Source: Uliginosibacterium sp036017065
Lineage (GTDB): Bacteria; Pseudomonadota; Gammaproteobacteria; Burkholderiales; Rhodocyclaceae
DNA length: 64,000 nt
Assembly (NCBI RefSeq): GCF_036017065.1
Contig: NZ_JAYXHR010000001.1
Span: 1,612,001 to 1,676,000, forward strand
Direction: 5' to 3'
Shown one piece after another: positions 52,907-63,600 of the stretch. The notes under the pieces are model-generated. The model ran no database searches. It was not told where the DNA came from and saw only the letters and a program-made list of their open reading frames with translations. The position numbers and the translations under genes were made by a program. Every line of letters starts with the position of its first letter. Position 1 is the stretch's first letter.

Positions 52907-54583
52907 TCAGAGCAGTACGCGACGGAAGTCCTGCAGCACGCCGGCGAAGTAGGTGTTGAAGCGCGCGGCTTCCGCACCGTCGATCACGCGGTGGTCCCAG
53001 GACAGCGACAGCGGCAGGATCAGGCGCGGCTGGAAGGCCTTGCCGTCCCACACCGGCTTGGTGGCGGACTTGCAGACCCCCATGATCGCCACTTCCGGCG
53101 CGTTGATGATCGGCGTGAAGTACGTGCCGCCGATACCGCCCAGCGAGCTGATGGAGAAGCAGCCGCCCTGCATCTGGTCCGGCTTCAGCTTGCCTTCGCG
53201 GGCCAGCTTGGCGAGGTCGCCCATTTCCTTGGCGATCTCGATGACGCCCTTCTGGTCGGCGTTCTTGATCACCGGCACCACCAGGCCATTCGGGGTGTCC
53301 GCCGCGAAACCGATGTTGTAGTACTTCTTCAGCACCAGGTTGTCGCCGTCCAGCGAGGCATTGAAGCTGGGGAACTTCTTCAGCGAGGCGACCGCGGCCT
53401 TGATCATGAACGCGAGCATGGTGAGCTTGGCGCCGCTCTTCTCCAGCTCCTTGTTCATCTGCACACGGAAGTTTTCCAGATCGGTGATGTCCGCGTCGTC
53501 ATGGTTGGTGACGTGCGGAATGACCACCCAGTTGCGGTGCAGGTTGGCGCCGCTGATCTTCTTGATGCGCGACAGCGGTTGCGTTTCCACCGCGCCGAAC
53601 TTGCTGAAGTCGACCTTCGGCCAGGGCAGCACGGTAAGACCACCGACGCTGCCACCGGCCGTGGTGCCAGCCGGCGTGGACTGCAGGCCGCCGGAAGCGA
53701 CCTGGGCCATCACGCCCTTGATGAAGTTCTGCACGTCCTCCTGCAGGATGCGGCCCTTCGGACCGCTACCCGGCACCAGCGCCACATCCACGCCCAGCTC
53801 GCGCGCGAACTTGCGCACGGACGGGCTGGCGTGGGCCTTGCCAGCAGCGGCGGTGGCCACCGGTGCTGCGGCGGCAGGTGCAGGCGCTGCAACGGGAGCA
53901 GGAGCTGCGGTTGGGGCCGGCGCTGCAGCAGCAGGAGCCAGTGCGGGAGCAGCAGCCGGAGCGGCAGCGGCAGGCACGCCACCAGCGCTTTCGACGACGA
54001 TCAGCACGGCGCCCTCGCCCACCTTGTCGCCGACCTTGACCTTCACTTCCTTCACGGTACCCGCGGCCGAAGACGGCACGTCCATGGTGGCCTTGTCGGA
54101 CTCCAGCGTGGCGATGGCGTCATCCACCTTGATGGTGTCGCCGACCTTCACATGCAGTTCGATGATGGGCACGGTGTCGAAGTCGCCGATGTCCGGCACC
54201 TTCACTTCGACCGGGCCGGCGGAGGCAGCCGGTGCAGCAGCGGGCGCCGGTGCCGGCGCAGCGGCCGCAACGGGTGCGGGTGCTGCTGCCGCAGCAGGAG
54301 CGGGGGCCGGTGCTACAGCCGGTGCTGCGGCAGCCGCCGCGCCCGCGGCTTCGATGAGGACCACGACGGCGCCTTCGCCGATGCGGTCGCCGACCTTGAC
54401 GCGCACTTCCTTCACCACGCCGGCGGCCGAAGACGGCACGTCCATCGTGGCCTTGTCGGATTCCAGCGTCACCAGCGAGTCGTCCACCTTCACGCTGTCG
54501 CCCGGCTTGACCATCACCTCGATCACCGGCACATCCGTGAAGTCGCCGATGTCGGGAACCTTAACTTCGATGAGTTGGCTCAT
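52907..54583 (-). CDS. aceF: pyruvate dehydrogenase E2, dihydrolipoamide acetyltransferase
   Basis: A 558-residue E2. Two lipoyl domains (about 1-78 and 118-195, each with ESDKATMD) are joined by Ala/Pro-rich swinging linkers. A peripheral subunit-binding domain follows (ASPSVRKFARELGVDVALVP, GSGPKGRILQEDVQNFIKGV), then the acetyltransferase core (HRNWVVIPHVTNHDDADITD, SISSLGGIGGTYFTPIINAP). The active site is SWDHRVIDGAEAARF near the C terminus. It transfers acetyl groups from AceE to CoA. ATG follows AGGAAAACAA. Confidence 0.96.
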   Translation of the reverse strand: MSQLIEVKVPDIGDFTDVPVIEVMVKPGDSVKVDDSLVTLESDKATMDVPSSAAGVVKEVRVKVGDRIGEGAVVVLIEAAGAAAAAAPAVAPAPAPAAAAAPAPVAAAAPAPAPAAAPAASAGPVEVKVPDIGDFDTVPIIELHVKVGDTIKVDDAIATLESDKATMDVPSSAAGTVKEVKVKVGDKVGEGAVLIVVESAGGVPAAAAPAAAPALAPAAAAPAPTAAPAPVAAPAPAAAAPVATAAAGKAHASPSVRKFARELGVDVALVPGSGPKGRILQEDVQNFIKGVMAQVASGGLQSTPAGTTAGGSVGGLTVLPWPKVDFSKFGAVETQPLSRIKKISGANLHRNWVVIPHVTNHDDADITDLENFRVQMNKELEKSGAKLTMLAFMIKAAVASLKKFPSFNASLDGDNLVLKKYYNIGFAADTPNGLVVPVIKNADQKGVIEIAKEMGDLAKLAREGKLKPDQMQGGCFSISSLGGIGGTYFTPIINAPEVAIMGVCKSATKPVWDGKAFQPRLILPLSLSWDHRVIDGAEAARFNTYFAGVLQDFRRVLL

Positions 54584-54601
54584 TTGTTTTCCTCAGTGAG
54601 A

Positions 54602-54672
54602 CGTGAAACGTGATGGCGCCTGCGCGCCGGTGAAACGTGGAACGCGCGCCGAACACACGTTCCACATTTCAC
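54602..54672 (-). repeat. intercistronic hairpin repeat, copy 1 (aceE-aceF)
   Basis: Arms GTGAAACGTGGAACG (54630-54644) and CGTTCCACATTTCAC (54658-54672) pair at 14 of 15 positions. The preceding core (54602-54645) is closely related to that at 52819-52863. Further TTTCAC units follow in 54673-54688. Confidence 0.75.
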
Positions 54673-54688
54673 TTTTCACCTTTCACTG

Positions 54689-57361
54689 TCACGCATGCAG
54701 CGGGTTCGGTTTGTTCGGATCGATGCCGTACTTGACCATCGCTGCTGCCACCTTCTCGCGATCCACCTTGCCTTCGGCCACCAGGGCCGACAGCGCAGCC
54801 ACCACCACCCAGTGACGGTTCACCTCGAAGTGGTTACGCAGCTTCTCGCGGGTGTCGGAACGGCCGAAGCCGTCGCAGCCCAGCACCACGTAGCGTTGCG
54901 GCACGTAGGGGCGGATCTGCTCGGCATACAGGCGGATGTAGTCGGTTGCGACCACCACCGGACCCTGCGCGTCCTTCAGCTTGGCTTCGACGTGCGACAC
55001 GCGCGGGGTTTCCAGCGGGTGCAGCATGTTCCAGCGCGCGGTGGACTGACCGTCGCGGGCCAGTTCGTTGAAGCTCGGTGCGCCCCAGATGTCGGCTTCG
55101 ACACCCCAGTCGCTCTTCAGCAGTTCGGCCGCGGCGATGACTTCGCGGAAGATCGTGCCGGAACCCATCAGCTGGACGCGCGGGCCCTTGGACTTGCCGC
55201 CATCCTTGAGCTTGTAGAGACCCTTGATGATGTCGGCTTCTGCTCCGGCCGGCATCTCGGGGTGCTCGTAGTTCTCGTTCATGACGGTCAGGTAGTAGTA
55301 CACATCTTCCTGATCCTGGTACATGCGACGCAGGCCGTCCTGGAAGATCACCGCCAGTTCGAACGAGAACGCCGGGTCGTAGCTGATGCAGTTCGGGATG
55401 GTGTGCGCCAGCACGTGCGAGTGACCGTCCTCGTGCTGCAGGCCTTCGCCGTTCAGCGTGGTGCGACCGGCGGTACCGCCGACCAGGAAGCCGCGGGCAC
55501 GCGAGTCACCGGCAGCCCAGCACAGGTCCATCGTGCGCTGCATGCCGAACATCGAGTAGAAGATGTAGAACGGGATCATCGGCACGCCGTGCACCGAATA
55601 CGCGGTGGCGGCGGCGATCCAGTCGGCCATGGCACCGGCTTCGTTGATGCCGTCCTGCATGATCTGGCCGTCCTTGACCTCCTTGTAGAACATCAGCTGG
55701 TCATGGTCCTGCGGGACATACTTCTGACCATCCTGGTTCCAGATGCCGTACTGGCGGAACATGCCTTCCATGCCGAAGGTGCGCGATTCGTCGACGACGA
55801 TGGGCACCACGTACTTGCCGACGTTCTTGTCCTTCAACAGGATGTTGAACATGCGCACGATGGCCATCGTGGTGGAGATTTCGCGGCCTTCGCCGGATGC
55901 CTTCAGCAGTGCGTCGAACGCGGACAGCGGCGGCACCTGCAGGCTGTCGCCCTTGCTCACGCGCGCGGGCAGGTAGCCACCGAGATCGGTGCGCTGCTTG
56001 CGCATGTACTCCAGTTCCTTCGAGCCCTCTTCGAACTTGATGTAGGGCATCTTCTCGATCTGGTCGTCGGCGACCGGGATCTGGAAGCGGTCGCGGAACG
56101 CGCGCAGCGAATCCGTCGACATCTTCTTCTGCTGGTGGCTGATGTTCTGCGCTTCGCCGGAGTCGCCCATGCCGAAGCCCTTGATGGTCTTCGCCAGGAT
56201 CAGCGTCGGCTGGCCCTTGTGCTCCACGGCCGCCTTGTAGGCCGCGAAGATCTTGAACATGTCGTGGCCACCGCGGTTCAGGCGCCAGATGTCGTCGTCG
56301 GTCCAATCGGCCACCATGGCCTTCAGTTCCGGCGTGTTGAAGAAGTTCTCGCGGACGTAGGCACCGTCCTTGGACTTGTAGGTCTGGTACTCGCCGTCGA
56401 CCACTTCCATCATCCGCTTCTTCAGCAGACCCTGGGCGTCGCGCGCGAACAGCGCATCCCAGTGGGTGCCCCAGATCAGCTTGATGACGTTCCAGCCGGC
56501 GCCGCGGAATTCGGCTTCCAGCTCCTGGATGATCTTGCCGTTGCCACGCACCGGACCATCCAGGCGCTGCAGGTTGCAGTTGATCACGAAGACCAGGTTG
56601 TCCAGGCGCTCGCGACCGGCCACGCCGATGGCGCCGAGCGACTCGACTTCATCCATCTCGCCGTCGCCCATGAACGCCCACACCTTGCGGTTGGTCGTCT
56701 GCGCGATGTTGCGGTCCTGCAGGTACTTCATGAAGCGGGCCTGGTAGATGGCCTGCAGCGGGCCTAGGCCCATCGACACGGTGGGGAACTGCCAGAACTC
56801 CGGCATCAGCCACGGGTGCGGATAGGACGGCAGGCCCTTGCCGCCGGTTTCCTGGCGGAAGTTGTCGAGCTGTTCGTCGGTCAGGCGGCCGAGCAGGAAC
56901 GCGCGCGCGTAGATGCCCGGGATCGAGTGACCCTGGAAGAAGATCAGGTCGCCGCCGTGGCCTTCGTGGGCAGCGTTCCAGAACCAGTTGAAGCCCACGT
57001 CGTACAGCGTGGCGGAAGACGCGTAGGAAGCAATGTGGCCGCCCACGTTGGTGTGCTTGTTGGCACGCACCACCATGGCCATCGCGTTCCAGCGCAGGTA
57101 AGCCTGGATGCGTTCCTCGATGGCGGTATTGCCCGGGTACTTGGGCTGCAGTTCGGTGGGGATGGTGTTGATGTAGGCGGTGTTGGCGCTGTAGGGGATA
57201 TCAACACCGGCCTCGCGTGCGGCTTCGATCAGCCGTTCGATCAGGTAGTGAGCGCGCTCGGGGCCCTCTTGGGACATTACCGCGCTGAGCGCTTCCAGCC
57301 ACTCCTGCGTTTCCCGCGCGTCCGGGTCGGACTGCAGGAGAACGTGGGGCACTGCTGCCAT
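54689..57361 (-). CDS. aceE: pyruvate dehydrogenase E1 component (homodimeric type)
   Basis: An 890-residue thiamine-diphosphate enzyme decarboxylating pyruvate and acetylating AceF lipoyl groups. Recognisable parts: ETQEWLEALSAVMSQEGPER, NVGGHIASYASSATLYDVGF, FFQGHSIPGIYARAFLLGRL, the ThDP motif GDGEMDEVESLGAI ... VINCNLQRLDGPVRG and the C terminus VLGCDGFGRSDTREKLRNHF. ATG 57361 (MAAVPHVLLQSDPDARETQE) follows GAGGAGAAGCA. It heads the operon aceE-aceF-BPH-lpdA. Confidence 0.97.
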   Translation of the reverse strand: MAAVPHVLLQSDPDARETQEWLEALSAVMSQEGPERAHYLIERLIEAAREAGVDIPYSANTAYINTIPTELQPKYPGNTAIEERIQAYLRWNAMAMVVRANKHTNVGGHIASYASSATLYDVGFNWFWNAAHEGHGGDLIFFQGHSIPGIYARAFLLGRLTDEQLDNFRQETGGKGLPSYPHPWLMPEFWQFPTVSMGLGPLQAIYQARFMKYLQDRNIAQTTNRKVWAFMGDGEMDEVESLGAIGVAGRERLDNLVFVINCNLQRLDGPVRGNGKIIQELEAEFRGAGWNVIKLIWGTHWDALFARDAQGLLKKRMMEVVDGEYQTYKSKDGAYVRENFFNTPELKAMVADWTDDDIWRLNRGGHDMFKIFAAYKAAVEHKGQPTLILAKTIKGFGMGDSGEAQNISHQQKKMSTDSLRAFRDRFQIPVADDQIEKMPYIKFEEGSKELEYMRKQRTDLGGYLPARVSKGDSLQVPPLSAFDALLKASGEGREISTTMAIVRMFNILLKDKNVGKYVVPIVVDESRTFGMEGMFRQYGIWNQDGQKYVPQDHDQLMFYKEVKDGQIMQDGINEAGAMADWIAAATAYSVHGVPMIPFYIFYSMFGMQRTMDLCWAAGDSRARGFLVGGTAGRTTLNGEGLQHEDGHSHVLAHTIPNCISYDPAFSFELAVIFQDGLRRMYQDQEDVYYYLTVMNENYEHPEMPAGAEADIIKGLYKLKDGGKSKGPRVQLMGSGTIFREVIAAAELLKSDWGVEADIWGAPSFNELARDGQSTARWNMLHPLETPRVSHVEAKLKDAQGPVVVATDYIRLYAEQIRPYVPQRYVVLGCDGFGRSDTREKLRNHFEVNRHWVVVAALSALVAEGKVDREKVAAAMVKYGIDPNKPNPLHA

Positions 57362-57454
57362 CTTGCTTCTCCTCGGTTGGGGGTTATGGCGTCCGCGACG
57401 CGCCATCGCTGGCGATCAGGACACCACATGGTCAGTACTTGTGTGTTGCCTGCG

Positions 57455-57476
57455 GATACCGGACAGCGCCGGTATC
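57455..57476 (-). promoter_or_regulatory. hairpin in the aceE leader
   Basis: GATACCGG-acagcg-CCGGTATC, a perfect 8-bp stem in the approximately 200-base leader between the candidate aceE promoter and its start codon. Confidence 0.4.
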
Positions 57477-57567
57477 GCCCAGTGCGAACTGCCCTTCGAC
57501 AGAGCGGCAGCGTAAAGATCCGCACGTTACCGCAGATCGAGGCAGCCGCCCCGACCCGGATTTTCAC

Positions 57568-57596
57568 AATATAAAACACGCATTCATCAGATGCAA
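57568..57596 (-). promoter_or_regulatory. candidate sigma70 promoter of the aceE operon
   Basis: On the minus strand TTGCAT (57596-57591), 17 bases, then TATATT (57573-57568). This gives a leader of about 200 bases before aceE. The rest of 57362-57825 shows no gene. Confidence 0.55.
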
Positions 57597-57825
57597 TTCC
57601 TTTCTCCGCAGGCCGTTTGCGCAGCGCAACAGAAAAAGAGTGTCAAATCATGATGTTGCGGCGCACAAAACAAATGCCATCCGCATGCTTGCCGCAACGG
57701 GCGAACACGACCTGCATGGCGGGGCTTCGCCTTGAACCAGACTGTGTCCATGCTTACGGGAAAGTCCGAATCTCCACCTTGTGCTCGAGCCACCAGAATG
57801 CCCTGACTGCCGTATTTCCCCCGCC

Positions 57826-59919
57826 ATGAATCGCTCGCGCCAGCCCCGCCTTTCCGACCGACTCAGCCGCCTCCTGTGGTGGCTGGCACTCGCCGCGGCA
57901 CTGGTGCTGTTGACCTGGACCCTGCCGGGCGTGCTGGAGGGTGAACGAGGCCTCAGCGCCCTGCTCGGGGCTGTGGGGCTGGCAGTCGGCGTGCTCGCTT
58001 TCGGCTCGGCCAACGCACTCAAGCGCGAGCAGTTGCGCACCCAGCTCGCCCGCAAGGAGCGCGACCAGCTGTTCAGCCTGTCGCTGGACCTGATGGCGGT
58101 GCTCGATCGCGAGGGCCGCTTCCAGCGCACCAACCCGGCTTTCCATCGTGTGCTCGGTTATCCCTTCGATGCCTTGGTCGGCACGCGGCTGCCCGACGTC
58201 GTCCACCCCGACGATACCGCCATCGCCGTCGGCGCCCTGCGTGACCTGCGCAACCAGCGCAGCGCCAGCTTCGAGCTGCGCTGCCGCTGCGCCAATGGCA
58301 GCTACCGCTGGCTGAGCTGGAACGCCAACCCTGTGCCGGACGATTCGCTGATCTACGCCGTCGGCCATGACGTCTCCGACCGCAAGGCCAGCGAGGACGC
58401 GCTGCGTGCCGAAATGGCCTTCCGCAAATCCATGGAGGAATCCGTCCTGACCGGCCTGCGCGCCTTCGACCTGCGCGGCCGCATCCTGTACGTCAATCCC
58501 GCCTTCTGCGAGATGGTCGGCTGGACGGCTGACGAACTGATCGGAATGGAGCCCCCCTACGCCTACTGGCCGCAGGAGAACCTCGAACTGCACTGGCGCA
58601 ACCTGGCCCTGGTGCTGTCGGGCAACGCACCGGCCTCCGGCTTCGATGCGCCCATCCTGCACCGCGACGGCCACCAGATGCTGATGCGCTTCCATATATC
58701 CCCGCTGATCGACGCCACCGGCGCACAGGTGGGCTGGATGGGCGCCATGCACGACGTGACGGAAGCGCGCGAGGCGCGCGCCCACCTCGAGGTCGCCCAC
58801 GAGCGCTTCGTCGCCGTGCTGGACGGTCTGGACGCTGCCGTGTTCGTCGCCGACGCCGCCAGCGACGAAGTCCTCTACGCCAACCGCGCCTGCCTGGACG
58901 AGCAGCACGCCGCGTCCGCCACGCTCATCGCCCCGCGCCTGGCCTCGCAACTTGCCGTGCCACAACCCGAGCGTGGTGACTACACGGTGGACCCGCGCCG
59001 GCTGGTGGACGCCGACCTGCCACGCGAGCTCTTCGACGGCGAACTGCAGCACACCCAGAGCGGACGGTGGTTCCACCTTCGCGAGCGCGCCACCCGCTGG
59101 GTGGACGGGCGTGTCGTACGGCTGGCCGTGGCCACCGACATCACCGATCGCAAGGAAGTGGAAGAGGTCAACCGCGAGCAGGAGGAGCGCCTGCAGCGCA
59201 CGTCCCGCCTCATCACCATGGGCGAAATGGCTTCCACCCTCGCCCACGAGCTCAACCAGCCGCTGTCCGCCATCGCCAACTACAACATGGGTTGCGTCAA
59301 TCGCCTGCGCGCCGGCGGCTTCCGCCAGGAAGACCTGCTGTCCGCCATGGAAAAGGCCAGCGCCCAGGCCGAGCGGGCCGGCAAGATCGTGCGGCGCGTG
59401 CGCGACTTCGTGCGCAAGAGCGAACCCAGGCGCGAACGTGCCGATCTCGCCGACATCGTGGAAGACGCACTGGGCTTCGCCGAGATCGATGCCCGTCGCC
59501 TGGGCGTGCGGCTGGTCAATGACATCGCGGCCGACCTGCCCCCCGTCCATGCCGACCGCATCATGATCGAGCAGGTCCTGCTGAACCTGGTGAAGAACGC
59601 GGCCGAGGCCGTGGCCGGATTTCCGCCCGAGCGGCGCGACGTATGGGTGGGCGCGGCGGCCCGTGACGGCCAGGTGGAAGTGTCGGTGACCGACTACGGC
59701 CCCGGCATCGCCCCCGAGGACCTGGAACGCCTGTTTGCCGCCTTCTTCACCACCAAGGCCGAAGGCATGGGCATGGGGTTGAACATCTGTCGCTCCATCA
59801 TCGAGTTTCATGATGGTCGCTTGTGGGTTGACCCCAACCCGGCCGGAGGGAGTATCTTCCGCTTTACTTTGCCGCAGGAGCTCACCCTTGAATCTCGCGC
59901 CCCCCATGTCCCCCTCTGA
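57826..59919 (+). CDS. PAS sensor histidine kinase, FixL-like
   Basis: A 697-residue kinase. Two membrane helices (about 17-34 and 43-60) form a hairpin, followed by PAS units (LMAVLDREGRFQRTNPAFHR; GLRAFDLRGRILYVNPAFCE; a third, weaker region). The kinase core has H474 in MGEMASTLAHELNQPLSAIA, NLVKNAAEAVAG, DYGPGIAPEDLERLFAAFFT and GMGMGLNICRSIIEFHDG. The H-box and G-boxes are those of the FixL/TodS/TtrS group. I prefer ATG 57826 (MNRSRQPRLSDRLSRLL) over an upstream GTG at 57781. The FixJ-like regulator gene overlaps its 3' end. The signal is unknown; no haem-binding site was identified. Confidence 0.9.
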   Translation: MNRSRQPRLSDRLSRLLWWLALAAALVLLTWTLPGVLEGERGLSALLGAVGLAVGVLAFGSANALKREQLRTQLARKERDQLFSLSLDLMAVLDREGRFQRTNPAFHRVLGYPFDALVGTRLPDVVHPDDTAIAVGALRDLRNQRSASFELRCRCANGSYRWLSWNANPVPDDSLIYAVGHDVSDRKASEDALRAEMAFRKSMEESVLTGLRAFDLRGRILYVNPAFCEMVGWTADELIGMEPPYAYWPQENLELHWRNLALVLSGNAPASGFDAPILHRDGHQMLMRFHISPLIDATGAQVGWMGAMHDVTEAREARAHLEVAHERFVAVLDGLDAAVFVADAASDEVLYANRACLDEQHAASATLIAPRLASQLAVPQPERGDYTVDPRRLVDADLPRELFDGELQHTQSGRWFHLRERATRWVDGRVVRLAVATDITDRKEVEEVNREQEERLQRTSRLITMGEMASTLAHELNQPLSAIANYNMGCVNRLRAGGFRQEDLLSAMEKASAQAERAGKIVRRVRDFVRKSEPRRERADLADIVEDALGFAEIDARRLGVRLVNDIAADLPPVHADRIMIEQVLLNLVKNAAEAVAGFPPERRDVWVGAAARDGQVEVSVTDYGPGIAPEDLERLFAAFFTTKAEGMGMGLNICRSIIEFHDGRLWVDPNPAGGSIFRFTLPQELTLESRAPHVPL

Positions 59920-60541
59920 CAACGCCGCGAAACAGCTCGTGCACATCGTCGACGACGACGAGGCCCTGCGCGACTCGCTGGTGTGGCTGCTGGAGTCCAC
60001 CGGCCTCGCCGTATCGGCCTACGCGTCGGCGGAAGAATTCCTTGCCGCCTGGCGGCCGGACATCACGGGCTGCCTGGTGCTGGACGTGCGGATGCCGGGC
60101 ATGAGCGGGCTGGAGCTGTACGAGAAGCTCAACGGCATGCACTCCACCCTGCCGGTCATCTTCATCACCGGCCACGGCGACGTGCCGATGGCGGTCTCCG
60201 CGCTGAAGAAGGGCGCGGTCGACTTCATCGAGAAGCCCTTCAATGACCGCGACATGCTCAAGCTCATCGAGCAATGCCTCGCACAGGAACGCAGCCAGCG
60301 CGAAGCGCGCCGCCAGGGCGCCGAAGCGCAGCGGCGCATCGAGCAACTGACGCCGCGCGAGCGCGAGGTGCTGGATCTCATCGTCGCCGGCCGCCTCAAC
60401 AAGCAGATCGCCGACGACCTCGGCATCAGCATCAAGACCGTGGAAGTGCACCGCGCCCGTGTCATGGAAAAGATGGGCGCCAACTCGCTGGCCGAGCTGG
60501 TGCAGCACGTGCTGATCACCTCGCCGGCCAAGGCAGGCTGA
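59888..60541 (+). CDS. FixJ/NarL-type response regulator
   Basis: A 217-residue transcription factor. REC domain (about 16-130) with DDD at 22-24, phosphoacceptor D66 in CLVLDVRMPGMSGLELYEKL, GHGDVPMAVSALKKGAVDF and K in IEKPF. LuxR-type helix-turn-helix: LTPREREVLDLIVAGRLNKQ, IADDLGISIKTVEVHRARVM. The start is most likely TTG 59888, because AGGAG lies seven bases upstream; the next in-frame ATG (59906) has no ribosome binding site. The gene overlaps the kinase gene by 32 bases, indicating coupled translation. Confidence 0.9.
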   Translation: MNLAPPMSPSDNAAKQLVHIVDDDEALRDSLVWLLESTGLAVSAYASAEEFLAAWRPDITGCLVLDVRMPGMSGLELYEKLNGMHSTLPVIFITGHGDVPMAVSALKKGAVDFIEKPFNDRDMLKLIEQCLAQERSQREARRQGAEAQRRIEQLTPREREVLDLIVAGRLNKQIADDLGISIKTVEVHRARVMEKMGANSLAELVQHVLITSPAKAG

Positions 60542-60560
60542 CACGCAGGTACGGCAGTAA

Positions 60561-60594
60561 CGACAAAGGGCCGGCAGATGCCGGCCCTTTGTCG
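60561..60594. terminator. bidirectional intrinsic terminator
   Basis: CGACAAAGGGCCGGC-agat-GCCGGCCCTTTGTCG is a perfect 15-bp stem between the regulator and the convergent tamB gene. Confidence 0.8.
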
Positions 60595-60625
60595 TTGACC
60601 ACCTTGTCGTTGCCCCCCACCGCGC

Positions 60626-63600
60626 TCAGCGGAAGGTGATCGAGTAATTGAGATCGATCGCGTTGTCGGTACCGGCCCGCAGGATCAGCGAGAACAGCCG
60701 CGAGATGTTGTAGGTCAGCTTCACGATGCTCTCGGTACCGATGAAGTTCTGCTCCAGCGACAGGTAGACATCGCGCGTCAGCCGCTTGCCGACAGCCACC
60801 GCCTGGTCCGAGTCGCCACCGCCCCGCCCCGCGCTGGTGCCGGTGGCATCGGTCGCCACGCTGGAACTCAGCGGGCGCCCTGCCATGCTGCTGTCCGACT
60901 GCCCGATGATGATGTCGTCGAAGCCGAAGCTGCGCGCCACCTTGTCCTTGATGCCTTCGCCGTCGTCATTGAACAGCACGCCGGCTGCCGACAGCAGCAA
61001 GGCCGCGTCCTGCGAGCCGACATCGCTGCCGCGCCCCAGCAGGATCCAGGAGAGCTTCTCCGAATCCGGCACGTTCGGCTCCGACACCAGCCGCACGCGA
61101 GGACGCTGTGCCGTCCCGGTCACCTCCACACCGGCTTCCACCGCCAGGCCGGTGCGCTTGGCAACGATGTTCAGGCCGGGATTGTCCAGCGGCCCCTGGA
61201 AGTTCACCACGCCCCGCTCGATCGCCAGGCGCTGGCCGTAGGCGTCATACACGCCCTCGCGCGTCCGCACCGAGCCGTTGGCACGCAGACTGCCATTGTC
61301 CGCCCGCGCGATATGAAGGCCGCCCGACAGCATCGCGTCCACGCCGTAGGCACGGACGAGGAAGCGCTCGCCGAAATCGAACTTCACGTCCGCCTCGAAG
61401 CGCAGCTTGCGGCCCGCTGCCGTCTTGCTGCCGCGGATCACCACGTCATCCGACAACGACGGCGCACCAGTACGCGCAAAGCCGACGAAACCCGCGTCGC
61501 TGGCGAGGCGGGCCTCCAGTTTCGCCCCCTCCCAGGTCGTGTCGATGCGTCCGTCGCCAGACACCAGCACCCAGATGTCGCTGCGCTGCATGACGCCGAT
61601 GCGCTCGGCCCGCAGGTCGAATCGCCCTTCGCCCGTCGTCAGCGCCATGGTCCCCTCGCCGCTCAGGCGGCCGGGCTTCGCACACAGCGCATTGGCCGCC
61701 ACGCGCATGTCGCCCGGTCGGTGCACGCACTCGGAGCTGAACGCCAGCGTCTGCAGCTTCAGTGTCTGCGCGTCGAACGCCAGCACCACCTCGCCATCCT
61801 TCAGCCGCAGGCCCTGGTCGGCCAGACCGACCACCAGGGCCTTGCCCTGTACCTGCCCGGCGCTGACCGGGCGGGCGGGCGTACCGGACAAGGAAAAGTC
61901 GCCCACCACGCCGCCACCGGTCTGCAGGTTCTGGTTGACCAGTGGCCCCACCCAGTCGATGTTGGGCACCTCGATACGCGCCGCACCCAGCAGCGGCTGG
62001 TCCGGGTCCAATCGCACCGCGCTGCCCACCCGTCGCGCGGTGGCGGTCGCAGTCGCCGAAATGACACCGATGCGGCGCCCTTCGGCAGACGCCGCCAGCG
62101 CCAGGCGGTTGTCGGTGGCAGCAAGAATGACCTCCAGCTCGCTCAGGCCCAGGGCTATTGGTGCGTCGCCCTGCAACACGATGTCGCCACCTTCGCGGAA
62201 CACACGTACCTGCCCGTTGGCGAGTTCGCCCAGCGTGACATCCCACTCGCCCCCCAGGCGCAGGCTGCGGCCGCGCATGACGGTGCGCCGCTCATCGTCC
62301 AGCGACACCCCGACCTCCACCCCGGTGAAGCTGCCGCGTGCTTCGATCCGCGTCGGCGTCCACGCCGTGCGGGCCAGGTGGATGCGTACCTGTTCGCCGC
62401 GAATATCCGCCTCGCCCAGCTCGACGCCCGCGCTGCCTGCGTTCAGGCTGGCCGGCGCACTCAGCGCCATGGCGTACTGCCCCTTGCCTTCCAGTTGCTC
62501 GACCCTGCCGCGCCACCCTCCATCAACCAACCCGCCGGAGACCCGCAACAGGAGCTGCTGGGGCGTACGCGCCGCCGGATCGCCGAGCACGGCATCCAGG
62601 CTGGCCTGGTGGCTGGCGCGCGTCCCGTCCACGGTCAGCTGGGCGCGCGGCACCCCCTGGCGGATGTCATCGCCCACCAGCAGCGACTGCATGTCGGCGG
62701 CAAGCGAGAAGGCACCGCCGGCCCCTTCACGCAGCTGCAATCGCGCATTGGCTTCCGCCAGGCGAACGTCACCGGGCAGCCGCAACTGGCGCAGGCGGGC
62801 CTGGAGTTCCCCCGCTGGCTCCGCGAGGGAGCCCCGCAACTCACCTTCGGCCTGCAGGCTGCCGCCGTATCCTTCGGCCAGGCGGGCCAGGGCCGGCGCA
62901 TCGAGCTTGAAAGTCAGGCGATCGCCCGGCTTGCCGAAATCGCCGCGGATGTTGAGCGTATTGCCCAGCAGGTTGAGGTCGCCCTGCACGCCCTGCATGC
63001 GGTCAGGTGACACCGTGCCCCCCAGGTTGCCCTGCAGGGGGAATTTGCCCAGTCGGCCTTCGTCCATGTTGAGCTGGGCGGTCACCTGCCAGCGCGGTTG
63101 CAGATGCCCCTTCACCGCGACACCGGCATTCAGGTCGCCACGCGGCGCACTCTGCAGGAAAGCGCTGGGGTCCACGTGCTTCAGCGTGCCGCTGAACTCG
63201 AAAGCCTGCTGACCGCGCAAGCCCAGCTTGCCGGTCGCGCTGGCCTCCGCCTGCCCGGCGTTGAGTCGTGCCCGCGGCAGTGACAGCACGCCGTCGCGCA
63301 AATGCACGGCCGCATCCAGGCGCTTGTCGCCACCAGCCAGTTGAAGGGTGAAGCGTTGCGCAGCCGTCTCGACCTCTGCGGTCAGGGCACCGCTGACCCG
63401 CAGCGGACGTAGCGCCGCCACCATTTTCTGCAGGTCCACCTGCGTCACGTTGAGCCGACCGTCCAGGCGCCCGAAGCCTCCTGCATTGTCGGGACGCCAG
63501 GTCAGGCGGCCACCGACGCGCCCCCCGCCGGGTACCTGCGCCTGCAGGGGCTCGGCGCGCAGCACGCCGGCCTGCCAGTCGAGCTGGGCGGTCAACGCCT

